From a bacterium (lineage in GTDB: Bacteria; Electryoneota; Electryoneia; Electryoneales; Electryoneaceae): 55,115 bases of DNA. A model generated the notes under the pieces. The model was given only the letters and a program-made list of their open reading frames with translations. It ran no database searches and was not told where the DNA came from. Position 1 is the stretch's first letter; each line of letters opens with the position of its first letter. The position numbers were made by a program, and so were the translations under genes. The DNA lies in assembly GCA_028278125.1 (NCBI GenBank), contig JANQEY010000113.1:1-55115 (forward strand). The letters are read 5' to 3'. Of the stretch, positions 35,358-45,084 are shown piece by piece.

Positions 35358-36215
35358 TCATTTCAGGTGTATAATTTTTCCTGAATCAACATATTTTCCG
35401 TCTATAAAAAGACGGGCGAAATATGTTCCGCTGGCAATGTCAAAACCCCTTTGGTCAAACCCATCCCAGGTAATATTATGAGTTCCCTGTTGCAGGTTTC
35501 CAATCTCCAATTTTCTCACCAGTTGACCGTTAATATTCTCAATTCTAATCTCAACTTGAGAAGTTTTTTCCAGATCGTAGGAAATTGTCGTAGACGGATT
35601 GAATGGATTCGGGTAAAATGAATTGATCCGGTTTATTGAAGTAGGAATTTGAGGATTATTACCAGAAATATTATTCACAATCCCAGCGGTTTCATATACA
35701 AGATATGAGCCGGTTCCGTTACCTGGAAACGGAGTTCTTCGGACAACTAATTCTACCTGGTTATCATCGTCCATTTCTCTGCATTGTATATAAGAATAAG
35801 AATAATTAGCGTCATTCAAATCGAGTAAAATATCGCCTGTAATTGGATCGAAAATCCGTAAACCGTCTCTGTAGTTAATGCCATCTACAGTTCTGCCATA
35901 AATAATAGCGTCAAATGAGTTATCACCATTTACATCCGAATACAACGACCATAAATAGGGTCCGTTATCAATCCCAAAATAATCTTCTTCAGATGGCAGG
36001 AGGTCAATTGTCGCCTGCACTTCACCACTGTATGTATCAGTCATAATCTGGATAGTGTTGTTTATCGTTCTATAATACAGTGACTGATTATTGCTGGTAA
36101 TCAGGAATCCGTGGTCGTAATAAATCCCGCCTGATGGAGATGTCCATTCCAGGGAAATCTGCGCTTGAACAACAACAGGGATAAACAGAATTAAGGATAG
36201 CAGTTTTTTAAACAT
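35358..36215 (-). CDS. Small secreted protein with T9SS/FlgD-like C-terminal domain
   Basis: A 285-residue exported protein. Signal peptide about 1-19 (LLSLILFIPVVVQAQ). A beta-rich body (about 20-190) with a DVNGDNSFDAIIYG calcium-type loop looks like part of a beta-propeller. The C-terminus has FYPNPFNPSTTISYDLEKTSQVEIRI, ENINGQLVRKL and ends GKIIHLK, the sorting pattern with a FlgD-like fold. Function unknown. It lies 90 nt downstream of the barrel protein on the same strand, so the two may be co-transcribed. Confidence 0.8.
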   Translation of the reverse strand: MFKKLLSLILFIPVVVQAQISLEWTSPSGGIYYDHGFLITSNNQSLYYRTINNTIQIMTDTYSGEVQATIDLLPSEEDYFGIDNGPYLWSLYSDVNGDNSFDAIIYGRTVDGINYRDGLRIFDPITGDILLDLNDANYSYSYIQCREMDDDNQVELVVRRTPFPGNGTGSYLVYETAGIVNNISGNNPQIPTSINRINSFYPNPFNPSTTISYDLEKTSQVEIRIENINGQLVRKLEIGNLQQGTHNITWDGFDQRGFDIASGTYFARLFIDGKYVDSGKIIHLK

Positions 36216-36305
36216 TGTTTCACTCTTTGTGGGATAGACCGGATTCCCCGAATCCGGCGTTGATCAAATTATTCTCACAAAATCTCTATACCCTCGAAAT
36301 CGCTA

Positions 36306-38417
36306 TTAATCGAGAAGATTCCAGCGAACACCCCAAATCTCTTCACGAAACATTGAAGCGTAACCTGGTTGATATTCGTAGAGGTTGCTGAAAATGTTGT
36401 TTGTACCCCAATAAAATTCGAAGTTCATGATTTTTATCGAGATCAACCCATTATGTATCCAGCTTGCCTCTTCTGTCTGATCCTGGTGTGTGTACTCACC
36501 CCAGTAATTCGACGTGAGGCTGATACGAACTCTTAATTGTCCATTATAAAACAGGTTTTCGTACCTGACGCTTCCCCATCCCCATATTTCGGGTAATGGT
36601 TCTCCTTCGTTAATCAGGTCTGTCCAGGTAAATGCTGAAGCAATGCTGAATGGTCCATAGATTTTCAGATCGCCCAATCCGGTAATTTCGATTCCGCTCC
36701 TTTCACCTGCCTGAACGGGTGTCCATACATTATTAGTATCGGGTTGAGTACTGATCGGATCTATATAACTACGGTATCCTGCCATAATCCTGGCAGAATG
36801 ATTTTTTACCTGGTTCCAGCGTAGTCCACCTCCTGTAAAAATTCCACCAACCGGTTGAAGGTCACCTCTTCCAATATATGTGGCTGCAGAATCAGGTAAT
36901 GGGACAAGATCCATAAAACGTTCAGGTCTGTTTATTGACCAGAATCCGTAAGATTCATCAAGTCCCGGCCATCTCCAGCCCATTGATGTCAATCCAAGTA
37001 CACCAATCCCTTGAGGCTTGCCAATATCAAGCATTGCTGAACCGCCGGGTTTGAACAAAATTTCTCTTCCCCTGCCATCAGGATGTGTTGATATTGTCCC
37101 GGCTTCACCTCGTGCGGAAACGTCTAGTGAGAAAATGTTTGAGGATATCTTATCACTTAATGTGATTCCGTAAATTTCACGACTACCTTTTGGATTTTGC
37201 CTGAATGGATAATTACCGAACAGGGCACCGATTCTTTCAGTATCAATACGGAATGATAAATTGTGATTATCAGCCTGGTGAGCAAAATTGAGTGCTCCAC
37301 CCAGCCGATAACCATTTTCACTCCCACTGTAAAAACCGCGTTCACTCCGCGTGTACCAGCCGGATACCATTATCGGCAGTTGGTCTTCGCTGACAGTATT
37401 CAGCCAGGTGAGGTCGATGTCATTTCGATGGTACCTGTTGTGGCCCGAATAGAATGCTCTACCGTGACGAATTCGAGTTTGCAGCCATGAAAAATCAAGA
37501 TAGCCGTATTGACCCAACTTCTGACGGGCGCCAAGACGGAGTTGGCTTGTATTGGCGGACGAATTTCTCCTCCGACCACGATATTCCCCGATATCAATCC
37601 CAAAATGGTAACGGAAATCGTGTGATAATTTTTGTGTTATACGCCAATCTACATGACCAAGTCCATAAAAACCCTGCCGGTATTTAACAGTCGTTTTTGG
37701 ATGTAAACCATATTCATGGGGAGAATGGATAGATATAACAGAATTGGAACTGAACGGACCTGATCCACTCCACGCACGTGAATAATCGACTGTACCCATC
37801 TCCTCAACAGCAAACGAGGAAAAGTCCATGCTACCCGTTACAGGATCATTAAACGGACGGTTTTTATATATTACCAGCAGATCCCTTCCCGATCCGCCCG
37901 GTGGTACCAGGTAAAATGATCCTCCGAAGAAGCTGGTTTGACGAGGATATATTCCGGGTAAAATTCCTAAAGCCTCGCCTGCGTCCTTGTAAGCGTACCG
38001 GGCGAATTCACCGTTAGTCAATCGCACTGAAGAAGTCAGCGGCAATGGAGGCGCAATGGTATCAGAAACCAGCGGAATAGTTTCTTTTTCCACTCTACTG
38101 GCTAGGGTGTCTGTGGAATCTGATGAGAGTGAATCAAGTTCAATTCCAGTCGAATCACCGGGTATCTGAATCTTTCGTCCTTGTGCTTCTAACCGGCCTT
38201 TTAAATCAATTGTTGGTAGAGCTTTTAGTGTATCACCTTTTATTGTATCGGGAGGGCTTTGAGCATTTATATCAGTGAAATCGAGGAAGTTTTCTGCATT
38301 CAACCTGTATGCCGAAATCAGCAGCATGAATAATACTGCAATAATCAATTTCAGTTTTCGTTGAGAAAGCTGTTGCAGAAAATTGTCTGCGCTGATCTTT
38401 ATACTTTCCTTGTTCAC
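36306..38417 (-). CDS. TonB-dependent-receptor-like outer membrane barrel
   Basis: A 703-residue outer membrane protein. A signal-anchor-like segment at about 22-41 (LIIAVLFMLLISAYRLNA) precedes a Ser/Thr/Asp-rich linker (about 50-130). A plug-like domain follows (about 140-235; DAGEALGILPGIYPRQTSFFGG, IYKNRPFNDPVTG, SSNSVISIHSP), then many amphipathic beta strands to the end. No TonB box was identified, so energy coupling is uncertain. It may import or bind a nutrient, or be a plug-bearing structural barrel. The C-terminus ends in an aromatic-rich strand (EIWGVRWNLLD), less canonical than a final F. Confidence 0.75.
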   Translation of the reverse strand: MNKESIKISADNFLQQLSQRKLKLIIAVLFMLLISAYRLNAENFLDFTDINAQSPPDTIKGDTLKALPTIDLKGRLEAQGRKIQIPGDSTGIELDSLSSDSTDTLASRVEKETIPLVSDTIAPPLPLTSSVRLTNGEFARYAYKDAGEALGILPGIYPRQTSFFGGSFYLVPPGGSGRDLLVIYKNRPFNDPVTGSMDFSSFAVEEMGTVDYSRAWSGSGPFSSNSVISIHSPHEYGLHPKTTVKYRQGFYGLGHVDWRITQKLSHDFRYHFGIDIGEYRGRRRNSSANTSQLRLGARQKLGQYGYLDFSWLQTRIRHGRAFYSGHNRYHRNDIDLTWLNTVSEDQLPIMVSGWYTRSERGFYSGSENGYRLGGALNFAHQADNHNLSFRIDTERIGALFGNYPFRQNPKGSREIYGITLSDKISSNIFSLDVSARGEAGTISTHPDGRGREILFKPGGSAMLDIGKPQGIGVLGLTSMGWRWPGLDESYGFWSINRPERFMDLVPLPDSAATYIGRGDLQPVGGIFTGGGLRWNQVKNHSARIMAGYRSYIDPISTQPDTNNVWTPVQAGERSGIEITGLGDLKIYGPFSIASAFTWTDLINEGEPLPEIWGWGSVRYENLFYNGQLRVRISLTSNYWGEYTHQDQTEEASWIHNGLISIKIMNFEFYWGTNNIFSNLYEYQPGYASMFREEIWGVRWNLLD

Positions 38418-38559
38418 AGGTTTCCACTTTTTCCGTTTAGAATAATCAGCCGATGAAGCGAAAATATAGGTATTCCTGGTAATGATATGAAGTCTTTTCT
38501 CTTACAAATGATGACTGTTCAAATATAAAGAGTATCTTTCAGCCTCTCGAGTTACAAAC

Positions 38560-38575
38560 TGGCAATGCTTTTGCT
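38560..38575 (+). promoter_or_regulatory. sigma-54-like promoter upstream of groESL
   Basis: TGGCAATGCTTTTGCT matches 9 of 10 consensus positions with GG-N10-GC spacing. It points at groESL but lies about 350 nt from groES and 145 nt upstream of the sigma-70 promoter, so it could instead drive a short RNA ending at the CCTGCCA/TGGCAGG hairpin (38650-38666). Confidence 0.4.
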
Positions 38576-38704
38576 AAATCTCGATCATCATAAGAAAACG
38601 GTTCTTTTAAGCTGTCAATTTTGTAGAAATTCTGCCAGAAATTCCTACGCCTGCCATTATGGCAGGACATATGGTCAACTCGGAGTCAGAATCCATATTC
38701 ACGC

Positions 38705-38733
38705 TTGACTTCTGACCAGAGTCGGACTATAAT
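38705..38733 (+). promoter_or_regulatory. sigma-70-type promoter of groESL
   Basis: TTGACT (38705-38710) and TATAAT (38728-38733) with a 17-nt spacer. The predicted start falls in the CIRCE element just downstream. Confidence 0.85.
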
Positions 38734-38740
38734 TGCGGCA

Positions 38741-38767
38741 TTAGCACTCTCGGCTCGAGAGTGCTAA
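38741..38767. promoter_or_regulatory. CIRCE element (HrcA operator)
   Basis: A perfect inverted repeat TTAGCACTC-N9-GAGTGCTAA, identical to the textbook consensus. HrcA bound here represses groESL in the absence of heat stress. hrcA itself is not in the window. Confidence 0.97.
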
Positions 38768-38920
38768 TTGTTCAATATAAGATATTGATAAGTATAACAG
38801 TTTTTAATTTTTCGTATACACTAAAGTCTCGATTTTCGGGACAATTTTGTTCTTCATAAACATAATTCATAATACTAAAGAAAAACCGGTTGAATACCGG
38901 TAAAAACGGGAGGTAATACA

Positions 38921-39220
38921 ATGAAAATACGCCCGATTGATGAACGCGTATTGCTCAAAGTACAGGAAGAAGAAGAGCGTCAAGTAGGTGGTATCATCAT
39001 TCCAGATACCGCGACGAAAGAACGTCCCCAGGTAGGCGAAGTAATCGCAGTCGGTGACGATGTTGTCAGCAAAGATGTTGATAAAAAAGCTCTTTCCAGC
39101 CTGATTAAGGTTGGTGACAAGGTTCTCTTTGCCAAGTATGGCGGCACAGAAGTTAAAGTCGACGATGAAGAGTACCTGCTGGTAAATCGTAGTGACATTC
39201 TTGGTGTCCTTGAAGGTTAA
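38921..39220 (+). CDS. groES: Co-chaperonin GroES
   Basis: A 99-residue protein that forms the seven-subunit lid of GroEL. Family features: KIRPIDERVLLKVQEEEE at the start, the mobile loop EERQVGGIIIPDTATKERPQVGEV (about 21-44), and GDKVLFAKYGGTEVKVDDEEYLLVNRSDILGVL. GGGAGG precedes the ATG. It is followed by groEL 30 nt downstream, under the sigma-70/CIRCE promoter; the leader is about 180 nt. Confidence 0.98.
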   Translation: MKIRPIDERVLLKVQEEEERQVGGIIIPDTATKERPQVGEVIAVGDDVVSKDVDKKALSSLIKVGDKVLFAKYGGTEVKVDDEEYLLVNRSDILGVLEG

Positions 39221-39250
39221 TTTTAAATAAACAAAGATATAGGTGAAATA

Positions 39251-40882
39251 ATGGCTCATAAACTTCTTACATTTGACCAGGACGCCCGTAACGGCCTTAA
39301 AGATGGTGTAGATGCACTCGCAAAGGCTGTCAAGGTTACTCTTGGACCACGTGGTCGTAATGTCGTTATCGATAAAAAATTCGGTGCGCCGACCATTACT
39401 AAAGATGGTGTAACAGTTGCAAAAGAGATAGAACTTGAAGATCCAGTACAGAACATGGGTGCCCAGATGGTTCGCGAAGTTGCCAGCAAAACATCAGATG
39501 TTGCAGGTGACGGAACCACGACAGCAACAGTTCTTGCACAGTCTATTTTAACAGAAGGTCTTCGCAACGTAGTCGCAGGTGCAAATCCACTTCTCCTTAA
39601 GCGGGGAATTGATAAAGCGGTTGCCGAAGTTGTTGATGAACTGAAAAAGAATTCAAAGGAAGTTGGCGGAAGCAAAGAACGTATCGCCCAGGTCGGTGCC
39701 ATCAGTGCAAACAATGATGCTACCATCGGCGATCACATTGCCGATGCCATGGAGAAAGTCGGAAACGACGGTGTTATAACTGTTGAAGAATCCAAGACAA
39801 TCGATACCTATGTAGACGTAGTTGAAGGTATGCAGTTTGACCGTGGTTATATCTCTCCTTACTTCGTCACAGATGCTGAAAGCATGGAAGCCGTTCTCGA
39901 AGATCCGATGATCCTCATCCATGATAAAAAAATCAGCGTGATGAAAGACCTTCTCCCGATTCTTGAGAAAGTCGCCCAGATGGGTAAGAGCTTCCTCATC
40001 ATCTCAGAAGATGTTGAAGGCGAAGCCCTTGCTACTCTCGTGGTCAACAAACTCCGCGGCACCCTGAAGATAGCCGCAGTGAAGGCTCCGGGCTTCGGCG
40101 ATCGTCGTAAAGCCATGCTCGAAGATATCGCAATCCTGACTGGTGGCCGTGTTATCAGTGAAGACGCCGGGTTTAAACTTGAGAACACCCAGATTGACGA
40201 CCTTGGAACAGCCAAACGTATCGTCATCGACAAAGACAACACCACGGTTGTTGAGGGTGCCGGTGAAACCGATGATATCAAGGGTCGTATTGAGCAGATT
40301 AAAAAGCAGATTGAAGCCACAACATCAGATTATGACCGTGAAAAGCTGCAGGAACGCCTGGCCAAGCTGGCTGGTGGTGTTGCTGTTCTTCACGTTGGCG
40401 CTGCCACTGAAGTTGAGATGAAAGAAAAGAAAGCCCGTGTTGAAGACGCTCTCCATGCTACACGTGCTGCCGTGGAAGAAGGAATTGTTCCTGGTGGTGG
40501 TGTTGCGCTGGTACGTTGTACCGAGCGGATCGACAAGCTTGCCTACGAAGGTGATGAGGATATCGGTCGCCAGATCGTCATCCGTTCTCTTGAAGAACCT
40601 CTTCGTTGGATCGCTCAGAATGCCGGTGTTGAGGGTGCAGTTGTTGTCCAGAAAGTAAACGATGGTAAGGATGATTTCGGTTACAACGCGCTTACAGGTG
40701 TTTATGAAAACCTGATGAAGTCCGGAATTATTGATCCGACCAAGGTTACCCGTTCTGCACTCGAAAACGCAGCTTCCGTAGCATCAGTTCTTATCATGAC
40801 TGAAGCCACAGTACACGAAGCTAAAGACGATACACCTCCTCCCCCGATGCCCGGTGGTGGTATGGGTGGTGGAATGTACTAA
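39251..40882 (+). CDS. groEL: Chaperonin GroEL
   Basis: A 543-residue ATP-dependent folding chaperone. Seen: [19 protein letters not shown], the nucleotide-binding [12 protein letters not shown] (about 85-96), [15 protein letters not shown] (about 403-417), and the usual C-terminal Gly-Met tail GGGMGGGMY. Length and all domains are typical, with no sign of divergence. Co-transcribed with groES; repressed through CIRCE. Strong terminator at 40903. Confidence 0.99.
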   Translation: MAHKLLTFDQDARNGLKDGVDALAKAVKVTLGPRGRNVVIDKKFGAPTITKDGVTVAKEIELEDPVQNMGAQMVREVASKTSDVAGDGTTTATVLAQSILTEGLRNVVAGANPLLLKRGIDKAVAEVVDELKKNSKEVGGSKERIAQVGAISANNDATIGDHIADAMEKVGNDGVITVEESKTIDTYVDVVEGMQFDRGYISPYFVTDAESMEAVLEDPMILIHDKKISVMKDLLPILEKVAQMGKSFLIISEDVEGEALATLVVNKLRGTLKIAAVKAPGFGDRRKAMLEDIAILTGGRVISEDAGFKLENTQIDDLGTAKRIVIDKDNTTVVEGAGETDDIKGRIEQIKKQIEATTSDYDREKLQERLAKLAGGVAVLHVGAATEVEMKEKKARVEDALHATRAAVEEGIVPGGGVALVRCTERIDKLAYEGDEDIGRQIVIRSLEEPLRWIAQNAGVEGAVVVQKVNDGKDDFGYNALTGVYENLMKSGIIDPTKVTRSALENAASVASVLIMTEATVHEAKDDTPPPPMPGGGMGGGMY

Positions 40883-40902
40883 TAGATATTCTTTCGAGAA
40901 TG

Positions 40903-40937
40903 AAGCCCGTCCTGAAACCAGGACGGGCTTTTATATT
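40903..40937 (+). terminator. Intrinsic terminator of groESL
   Basis: A 12-bp perfect stem AAGCCCGTCCTG/CAGGACGGGCTT with loop AAAC is followed by TTATATT. Confidence 0.92.
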
Positions 40938-40959
40938 GTAGAAACTTTTCAGTCGAAGG

Positions 40960-41346
40960 TTACATCTTTTTCCGCCAGCGATCGAGGCGCTTAAAGGCTT
41001 CTTTTACAGCAGACACCAGGTCGTTTACCTGGAAAGGTTTGAGGAAATAATCATCGAATCCGGCGTCCCTCGCTTCAACGATCTGGAAGACTGACGCATA
41101 GCCTGTAATGGCAATCAGGATTGAGGTTGGATTGTCTTTCCTGATCTTCTTACAAAGTTCGATTCCGTTCATGCCGGGAAGCTGAAGATCTATAAATTGA
41201 ACCGGGAATATTTCTTCATGCAGTATCTCGAGTGCTTTTTCTGCTGACTCAGCACTCGTTACTTCATAACCTTCTTTTGCAAATGCCTTCTCTAATATAA
41301 ACCGGATTCCCTCTTCATCATCAACGACCAGGATACGCTTCCTCAT
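40960..41346 (-). CDS. Single-domain response regulator (CheY-like)
   Basis: A 128-residue stand-alone receiver domain. Acidic pocket Asp9/Asp10 (VVDDEE), phospho-acceptor Asp53 (FIDLQLPGM), Thr81 (AITGYAS) and Lys103 (LKPF) are all present, so it should be phosphorylated. There is no output domain, and the tail is a short basic helix (KRLDRWRKKM). No histidine kinase is adjacent; its partner and output are unknown. It may relay phosphate to another protein or bind a target directly. Convergent with groEL. Confidence 0.92.
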   Translation of the reverse strand: MRKRILVVDDEEGIRFILEKAFAKEGYEVTSAESAEKALEILHEEIFPVQFIDLQLPGMNGIELCKKIRKDNPTSILIAITGYASVFQIVEARDAGFDDYFLKPFQVNDLVSAVKEAFKRLDRWRKKM

Positions 41347-41598
41347 GGCACCTCCAATAGACCTTACTCAATATCCCAAATAATGCTATTAATATCTGTG
41401 AAAAGGCAACTTTATTAATTTAGATGCTTATAGGATTTTAATGCAATAGCTAATATTATATGATGAATGGGATTATATACGTTACATTCTAAAAAGAGTC
41501 AAGTGGAATTTCGGGAACGAGAATTAAATTTTGTTAACTTATTATCTTACTTATTTTATAAAGATTCTTGTATATTTCTGATGGATTGAATCAGGCGA

Positions 41599-41604
41599 TA
41601 TAAT
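41599..41604 (+). promoter_or_regulatory. Possible -10 box for uvrC
   Basis: A consensus TATAAT lies 38 nt before the uvrC start in an AT-rich leader; only a weak -35 (TTCTGA-like) precedes it. Confidence 0.35.
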
Positions 41605-41641
41605 AAATGGCTCTATTGTACTATTATTAAAAGATATAAGA

Positions 41642-43540
41642 ATGGAAGATATAAAAGAAAATAAATCAAACAAAAGTAAACCACTTCTCACAATTCGTGA
41701 CAGGCTTCGTCTACTTCCAAAAGATCCCGGCTGTTACCTGTTCAAAGATAAGTATGGGAAAGTGATATATGTGGGTAAAGCTAAAGTACTTCGGAACAGG
41801 GTTCGCAGTTATTTTTCCGGTAAATCTGATGGAAGATACCAGTTTGATAAACTGGTAGCGAAGATTCATGACTTCGAAACGATTGTCACAATAAACGAGA
41901 TGGAAGCACTTGTCCTCGAAGCGGGGATGATCCGAAAATATCGTCCACGTTTTAATATTGACGTCCGGGATGACAGGTCTTACCCATACCTGAAAGTGAC
42001 CACTGAGCTGTTTCCACGAATATTTCTTACCCGTGAACCGCGGGGGAAGAACGCTAAGTATTATGGTCCCCTTACGGATGTTATGAGGATCAAAGATACG
42101 GTATTTGCGCTTCGTCGAGCCTGCAAGGTCCGAACGTGTAACCTGAGAATCACAGAGGAAAGTATCAGGAGAAAAAAACATAAGGTGTGCCTGGAATATC
42201 ATATAGGTAATTGTGAAGGTCCATGTGAAGGATTGGTCGCACCAGACAATTATGGAAAAGAAGTTCACAGGCTTATTGATACTCTTCATGGAAACAGTTC
42301 ACAGTTGCGCGTGCTGCTCGAAGAACGAATGAAAAAATACGCAACAAACAAAAAATACGAAGAGGCCGCGAGGGTACGCGATCAACTTTACGCGTTGCAG
42401 TCATTGATCCAAAGGCAGGAAAAATTGGCCGCGGATATCCAGGATCGTGATGTTTTTGGACTGGCGCAGGAGGATCAGTATGGATGTGTTGCAGTTATGC
42501 GAATTCGTAACGGTAAACTGGTTGGCAGAGACCATTCGTTTCTATCACGTATGAGGGGGTATTCATCCAAAGAGGTGTGGACAAACTTCATCGCCGGTTA
42601 TTATGAACCGGAATTGAGGCACATTCCCAGCCAGGTACTCCTTCCTGAAAAACTGGATGCTGAAGATAAAAATCTATTGCTGGAATTTTTATCAGAGAAA
42701 CGTGGTAAAAAGGTAAATATCCGTGTTCCGCAGCGGGGTGATCTTGTCCGGATAGTAGAACTGGCTAAGCACAACGCTGAACTTCTGCTTGGAGAACATC
42801 TCCAGGCTAAAGCAAAACAGGAAAGAATTCCCCACAGCCTGATTACGCTTAAAGAACATTTGAACCTGCCGGATCTCCCTCGAATAATTGAATGTTTTGA
42901 TAATTCCAATCTTTTCGGAACACATCCTGTCGCGGCGATGGTCAGGTTTAAAAACGCACGCCCGGAGAAACGCGAATATCGTCATTTCCGGATAAAGAAT
43001 GTTGAAGGAATAGATGATTTTGCGTCGATGAGGGAGGTTGTTGAGAGGAGATATACCCGGCTTCTAGGTGAAGAGGCGGAACTTCCTGACCTGGTGCTTA
43101 TTGATGGTGGAATAGGCCAGGTAAACGCTGCGCGTAAAATTCTGGACGGTCTTGGTCTTGAATATGTCACAACCGTAGGTCTGGCAAAACGCCTTGAGGA
43201 AATAGTTTTTCCAAGGGTATCAAAAAATGACTCTAAAGCGGTCACAGGAAATGTTATTACTCTCCCTAAAACTTCTTCAGCACTGAAACTTTTGATGTAT
43301 ATAAGGGATGAAGCACATCGATTCGCGATTACTTACCACAGGAAATTAAGGGCAAAAGCAAGTATCAGTACGACTCTCACTACAATTCCCGGTATTGGTG
43401 AATCAAAAGCAAAAGCGCTTATAAGACATTTTGGATCACTGAAAAGATTAAAGGAAGCGAATCCAGCGGATATTTCAGAAGTACCTGGATTCAGTGAACA
43501 AGGCGGGAAGGAATTACTTGAACGGTTACTCAATGGTTAA
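41642..43540 (+). CDS. uvrC: Excinuclease ABC subunit C
   Basis: A 632-residue nucleotide-excision-repair nuclease that makes both incisions around lesions marked by UvrAB. The N-terminal GIY-YIG domain (about 20-100) has GCYLFKDKYGKVIYVGKAK and the catalytic Arg in LRNRVRSYF. A UVR motif (about 228-260; KYEEAARVRDQLYAL) binds UvrB. The RNase H-like domain (about 385-540) has FDNSNLFGTHPVAAMVRF and VLIDGGIGQVNAA. Tandem HhH motifs end it (TTIPGIGESKAKALIRHFGS). All are intact. The ribosome-binding site is weak. Its stop overlaps the next gene by 8 nt. Confidence 0.97.
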   Translation: MEDIKENKSNKSKPLLTIRDRLRLLPKDPGCYLFKDKYGKVIYVGKAKVLRNRVRSYFSGKSDGRYQFDKLVAKIHDFETIVTINEMEALVLEAGMIRKYRPRFNIDVRDDRSYPYLKVTTELFPRIFLTREPRGKNAKYYGPLTDVMRIKDTVFALRRACKVRTCNLRITEESIRRKKHKVCLEYHIGNCEGPCEGLVAPDNYGKEVHRLIDTLHGNSSQLRVLLEERMKKYATNKKYEEAARVRDQLYALQSLIQRQEKLAADIQDRDVFGLAQEDQYGCVAVMRIRNGKLVGRDHSFLSRMRGYSSKEVWTNFIAGYYEPELRHIPSQVLLPEKLDAEDKNLLLEFLSEKRGKKVNIRVPQRGDLVRIVELAKHNAELLLGEHLQAKAKQERIPHSLITLKEHLNLPDLPRIIECFDNSNLFGTHPVAAMVRFKNARPEKREYRHFRIKNVEGIDDFASMREVVERRYTRLLGEEAELPDLVLIDGGIGQVNAARKILDGLGLEYVTTVGLAKRLEEIVFPRVSKNDSKAVTGNVITLPKTSSALKLLMYIRDEAHRFAITYHRKLRAKASISTTLTTIPGIGESKAKALIRHFGSLKRLKEANPADISEVPGFSEQGGKELLERLLNG

Positions 43541-44945
43541 ATATCTGCTCAAATCTGCAATTATAGTAATTATACTAATCACATATATTAGCCCATCTTT
43601 CAGCCAGGTACCACGGAAAAATGCCACGGAATATGAAATTAATCATACCTCCTGGATCTACCCACCCTGGAAACATTCCTGGGTTGTGCTGGCACGTCAG
43701 ACTCACCTGACATTTTTTACACTGGGGAAAGCAGAATTTATAAATCCACAGGGGCTGGATGCTGTACGGCTTGATGCCTGGGATGATACCACGACAACCG
43801 GTGATGATGATGAGTTATGCGTTTATGGGATCAATAACGGTGAAAATTCAATCATATATAACAAATCGATGAGATCAATCGGATTGTATGGCTACGATGA
43901 AACGGGTGATGCCGCGTTAAATAATCCGTGGGATGTGGCTGCGACGGAAGACGGGTTAGTGTTTGTTACCGATTCGGGAAATCAAAGAGTGGTGAAATTA
44001 CGCAATATTTACGGTGAACTTGTCTATGATAGCGAATTCGGTTACCCTGAATCGGAAAACGAAGCTTCAAGGTTGGTATTGCCGCGTGGTATTGATATTG
44101 CGCATGGTGGATGGGTTTTAGTGGCGGATGCCGGCAGCGGTAGAGTAGTCCGTTACGATACCTCAGGTGTTTTTATCAATGCAGTGGAAGGATTTGACAG
44201 GCCGGTTGCTCTAGCTTCATGTGGAGTATCAGATAATTATTTTCACCGTCCCTGGATCAGTTATTTTGTTGTATGTGATTCCGGGGGACAACGTCTTCAG
44301 AAGTATGATTTTACTGGGAAGAAATTGTCTTCGGTCTCTATTCCCGCATCAATCGGAATTGACGAATCATATACAGGTCACATTGAGCTTGAATTTTTCC
44401 ATAATGTCGTTGTCACGGATAGTCTGAATCATTGTCTTCATAAATTTGACCGGGATCTGAATTACCTGGTCAGCTGGGGTGAAAAAGGGAAAGGACGTGG
44501 AATGTTTACATCTCCGACCGGTATTACGGTCTGGAGAAAATATGGACAGGTATTTATAGCCGAAAAGTGGGGAGCGCAGTATCTCTGGACCGGTCTGGAT
44601 GTACTGGATGAACCGGATCTGCAGGTGGAGCACAACCTGCTTACCCTAGGAATAAAAACATCCGATTCTGCAAAAATCCTGATGAAGATCGAGAATGATT
44701 CCACGGTTTCCAGCAGGAAAATCTATTTCCGCTATAGTGGTTACAACGATTACAAGTGGAATTACAATTTTGTCCCTATGAAACGTAGGCTTTCCGGAGA
44801 CGATCCGGATAATAACAGGCCGGTTCCAGTACTGCCCGGAAGATATAATTTAATTCTCGACCTTGAATCACCTTACTGGTATACTGCAAAATATTTTGAT
44901 TTAAGGATGACGACTGAGATAGAGGTTCCAGCTAAAGAGAAATAA
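43533..44945 (+). CDS. Secreted NHL-repeat beta-propeller protein
   Basis: A 470-residue exported protein. The start at 43533 (MVKYLLKSAIIVIILITYISPSFSQ) gives a clean signal peptide and overlaps the uvrC stop by 8 nt, so translation may be coupled. NHL-type blades are visible: NNPWDVAATEDGLVFVTDSGNQRVVKL, LPRGIDIAHGGWVLVADAGSGRVVRYD, FFHNVVVTDSLNHCLHKFD and FTSPTGITVWRKYGQVFIAE. A C-terminal beta domain follows (about 370-465). NHL propellers bind proteins, RNA or ligands; the target is unknown. No T9SS tail, so it may stay in the periplasm or be lipid-free outer-membrane associated. Confidence 0.8.
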   Translation: MVKYLLKSAIIVIILITYISPSFSQVPRKNATEYEINHTSWIYPPWKHSWVVLARQTHLTFFTLGKAEFINPQGLDAVRLDAWDDTTTTGDDDELCVYGINNGENSIIYNKSMRSIGLYGYDETGDAALNNPWDVAATEDGLVFVTDSGNQRVVKLRNIYGELVYDSEFGYPESENEASRLVLPRGIDIAHGGWVLVADAGSGRVVRYDTSGVFINAVEGFDRPVALASCGVSDNYFHRPWISYFVVCDSGGQRLQKYDFTGKKLSSVSIPASIGIDESYTGHIELEFFHNVVVTDSLNHCLHKFDRDLNYLVSWGEKGKGRGMFTSPTGITVWRKYGQVFIAEKWGAQYLWTGLDVLDEPDLQVEHNLLTLGIKTSDSAKILMKIENDSTVSSRKIYFRYSGYNDYKWNYNFVPMKRRLSGDDPDNNRPVPVLPGRYNLILDLESPYWYTAKYFDLRMTTEIEVPAKEK

Positions 44946-45084
44946 TTAGAACCATATTTAAACAATCATCAGAATATTCTCCATCTTCGTTGGATTTTTC
45001 TGCAGGTGAAATTATTTTACCGATTGTTCTGAAATGTTCCCGGGAATTGTTTCTGATTTTAATATTATATCGCTGGGGGTTTAA

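Noticed and set aside
39256..40320. Long open frames antisense to groEL
   Set aside because: They mirror the codon bias of groEL, have no ribosome-binding site and resemble no protein family.
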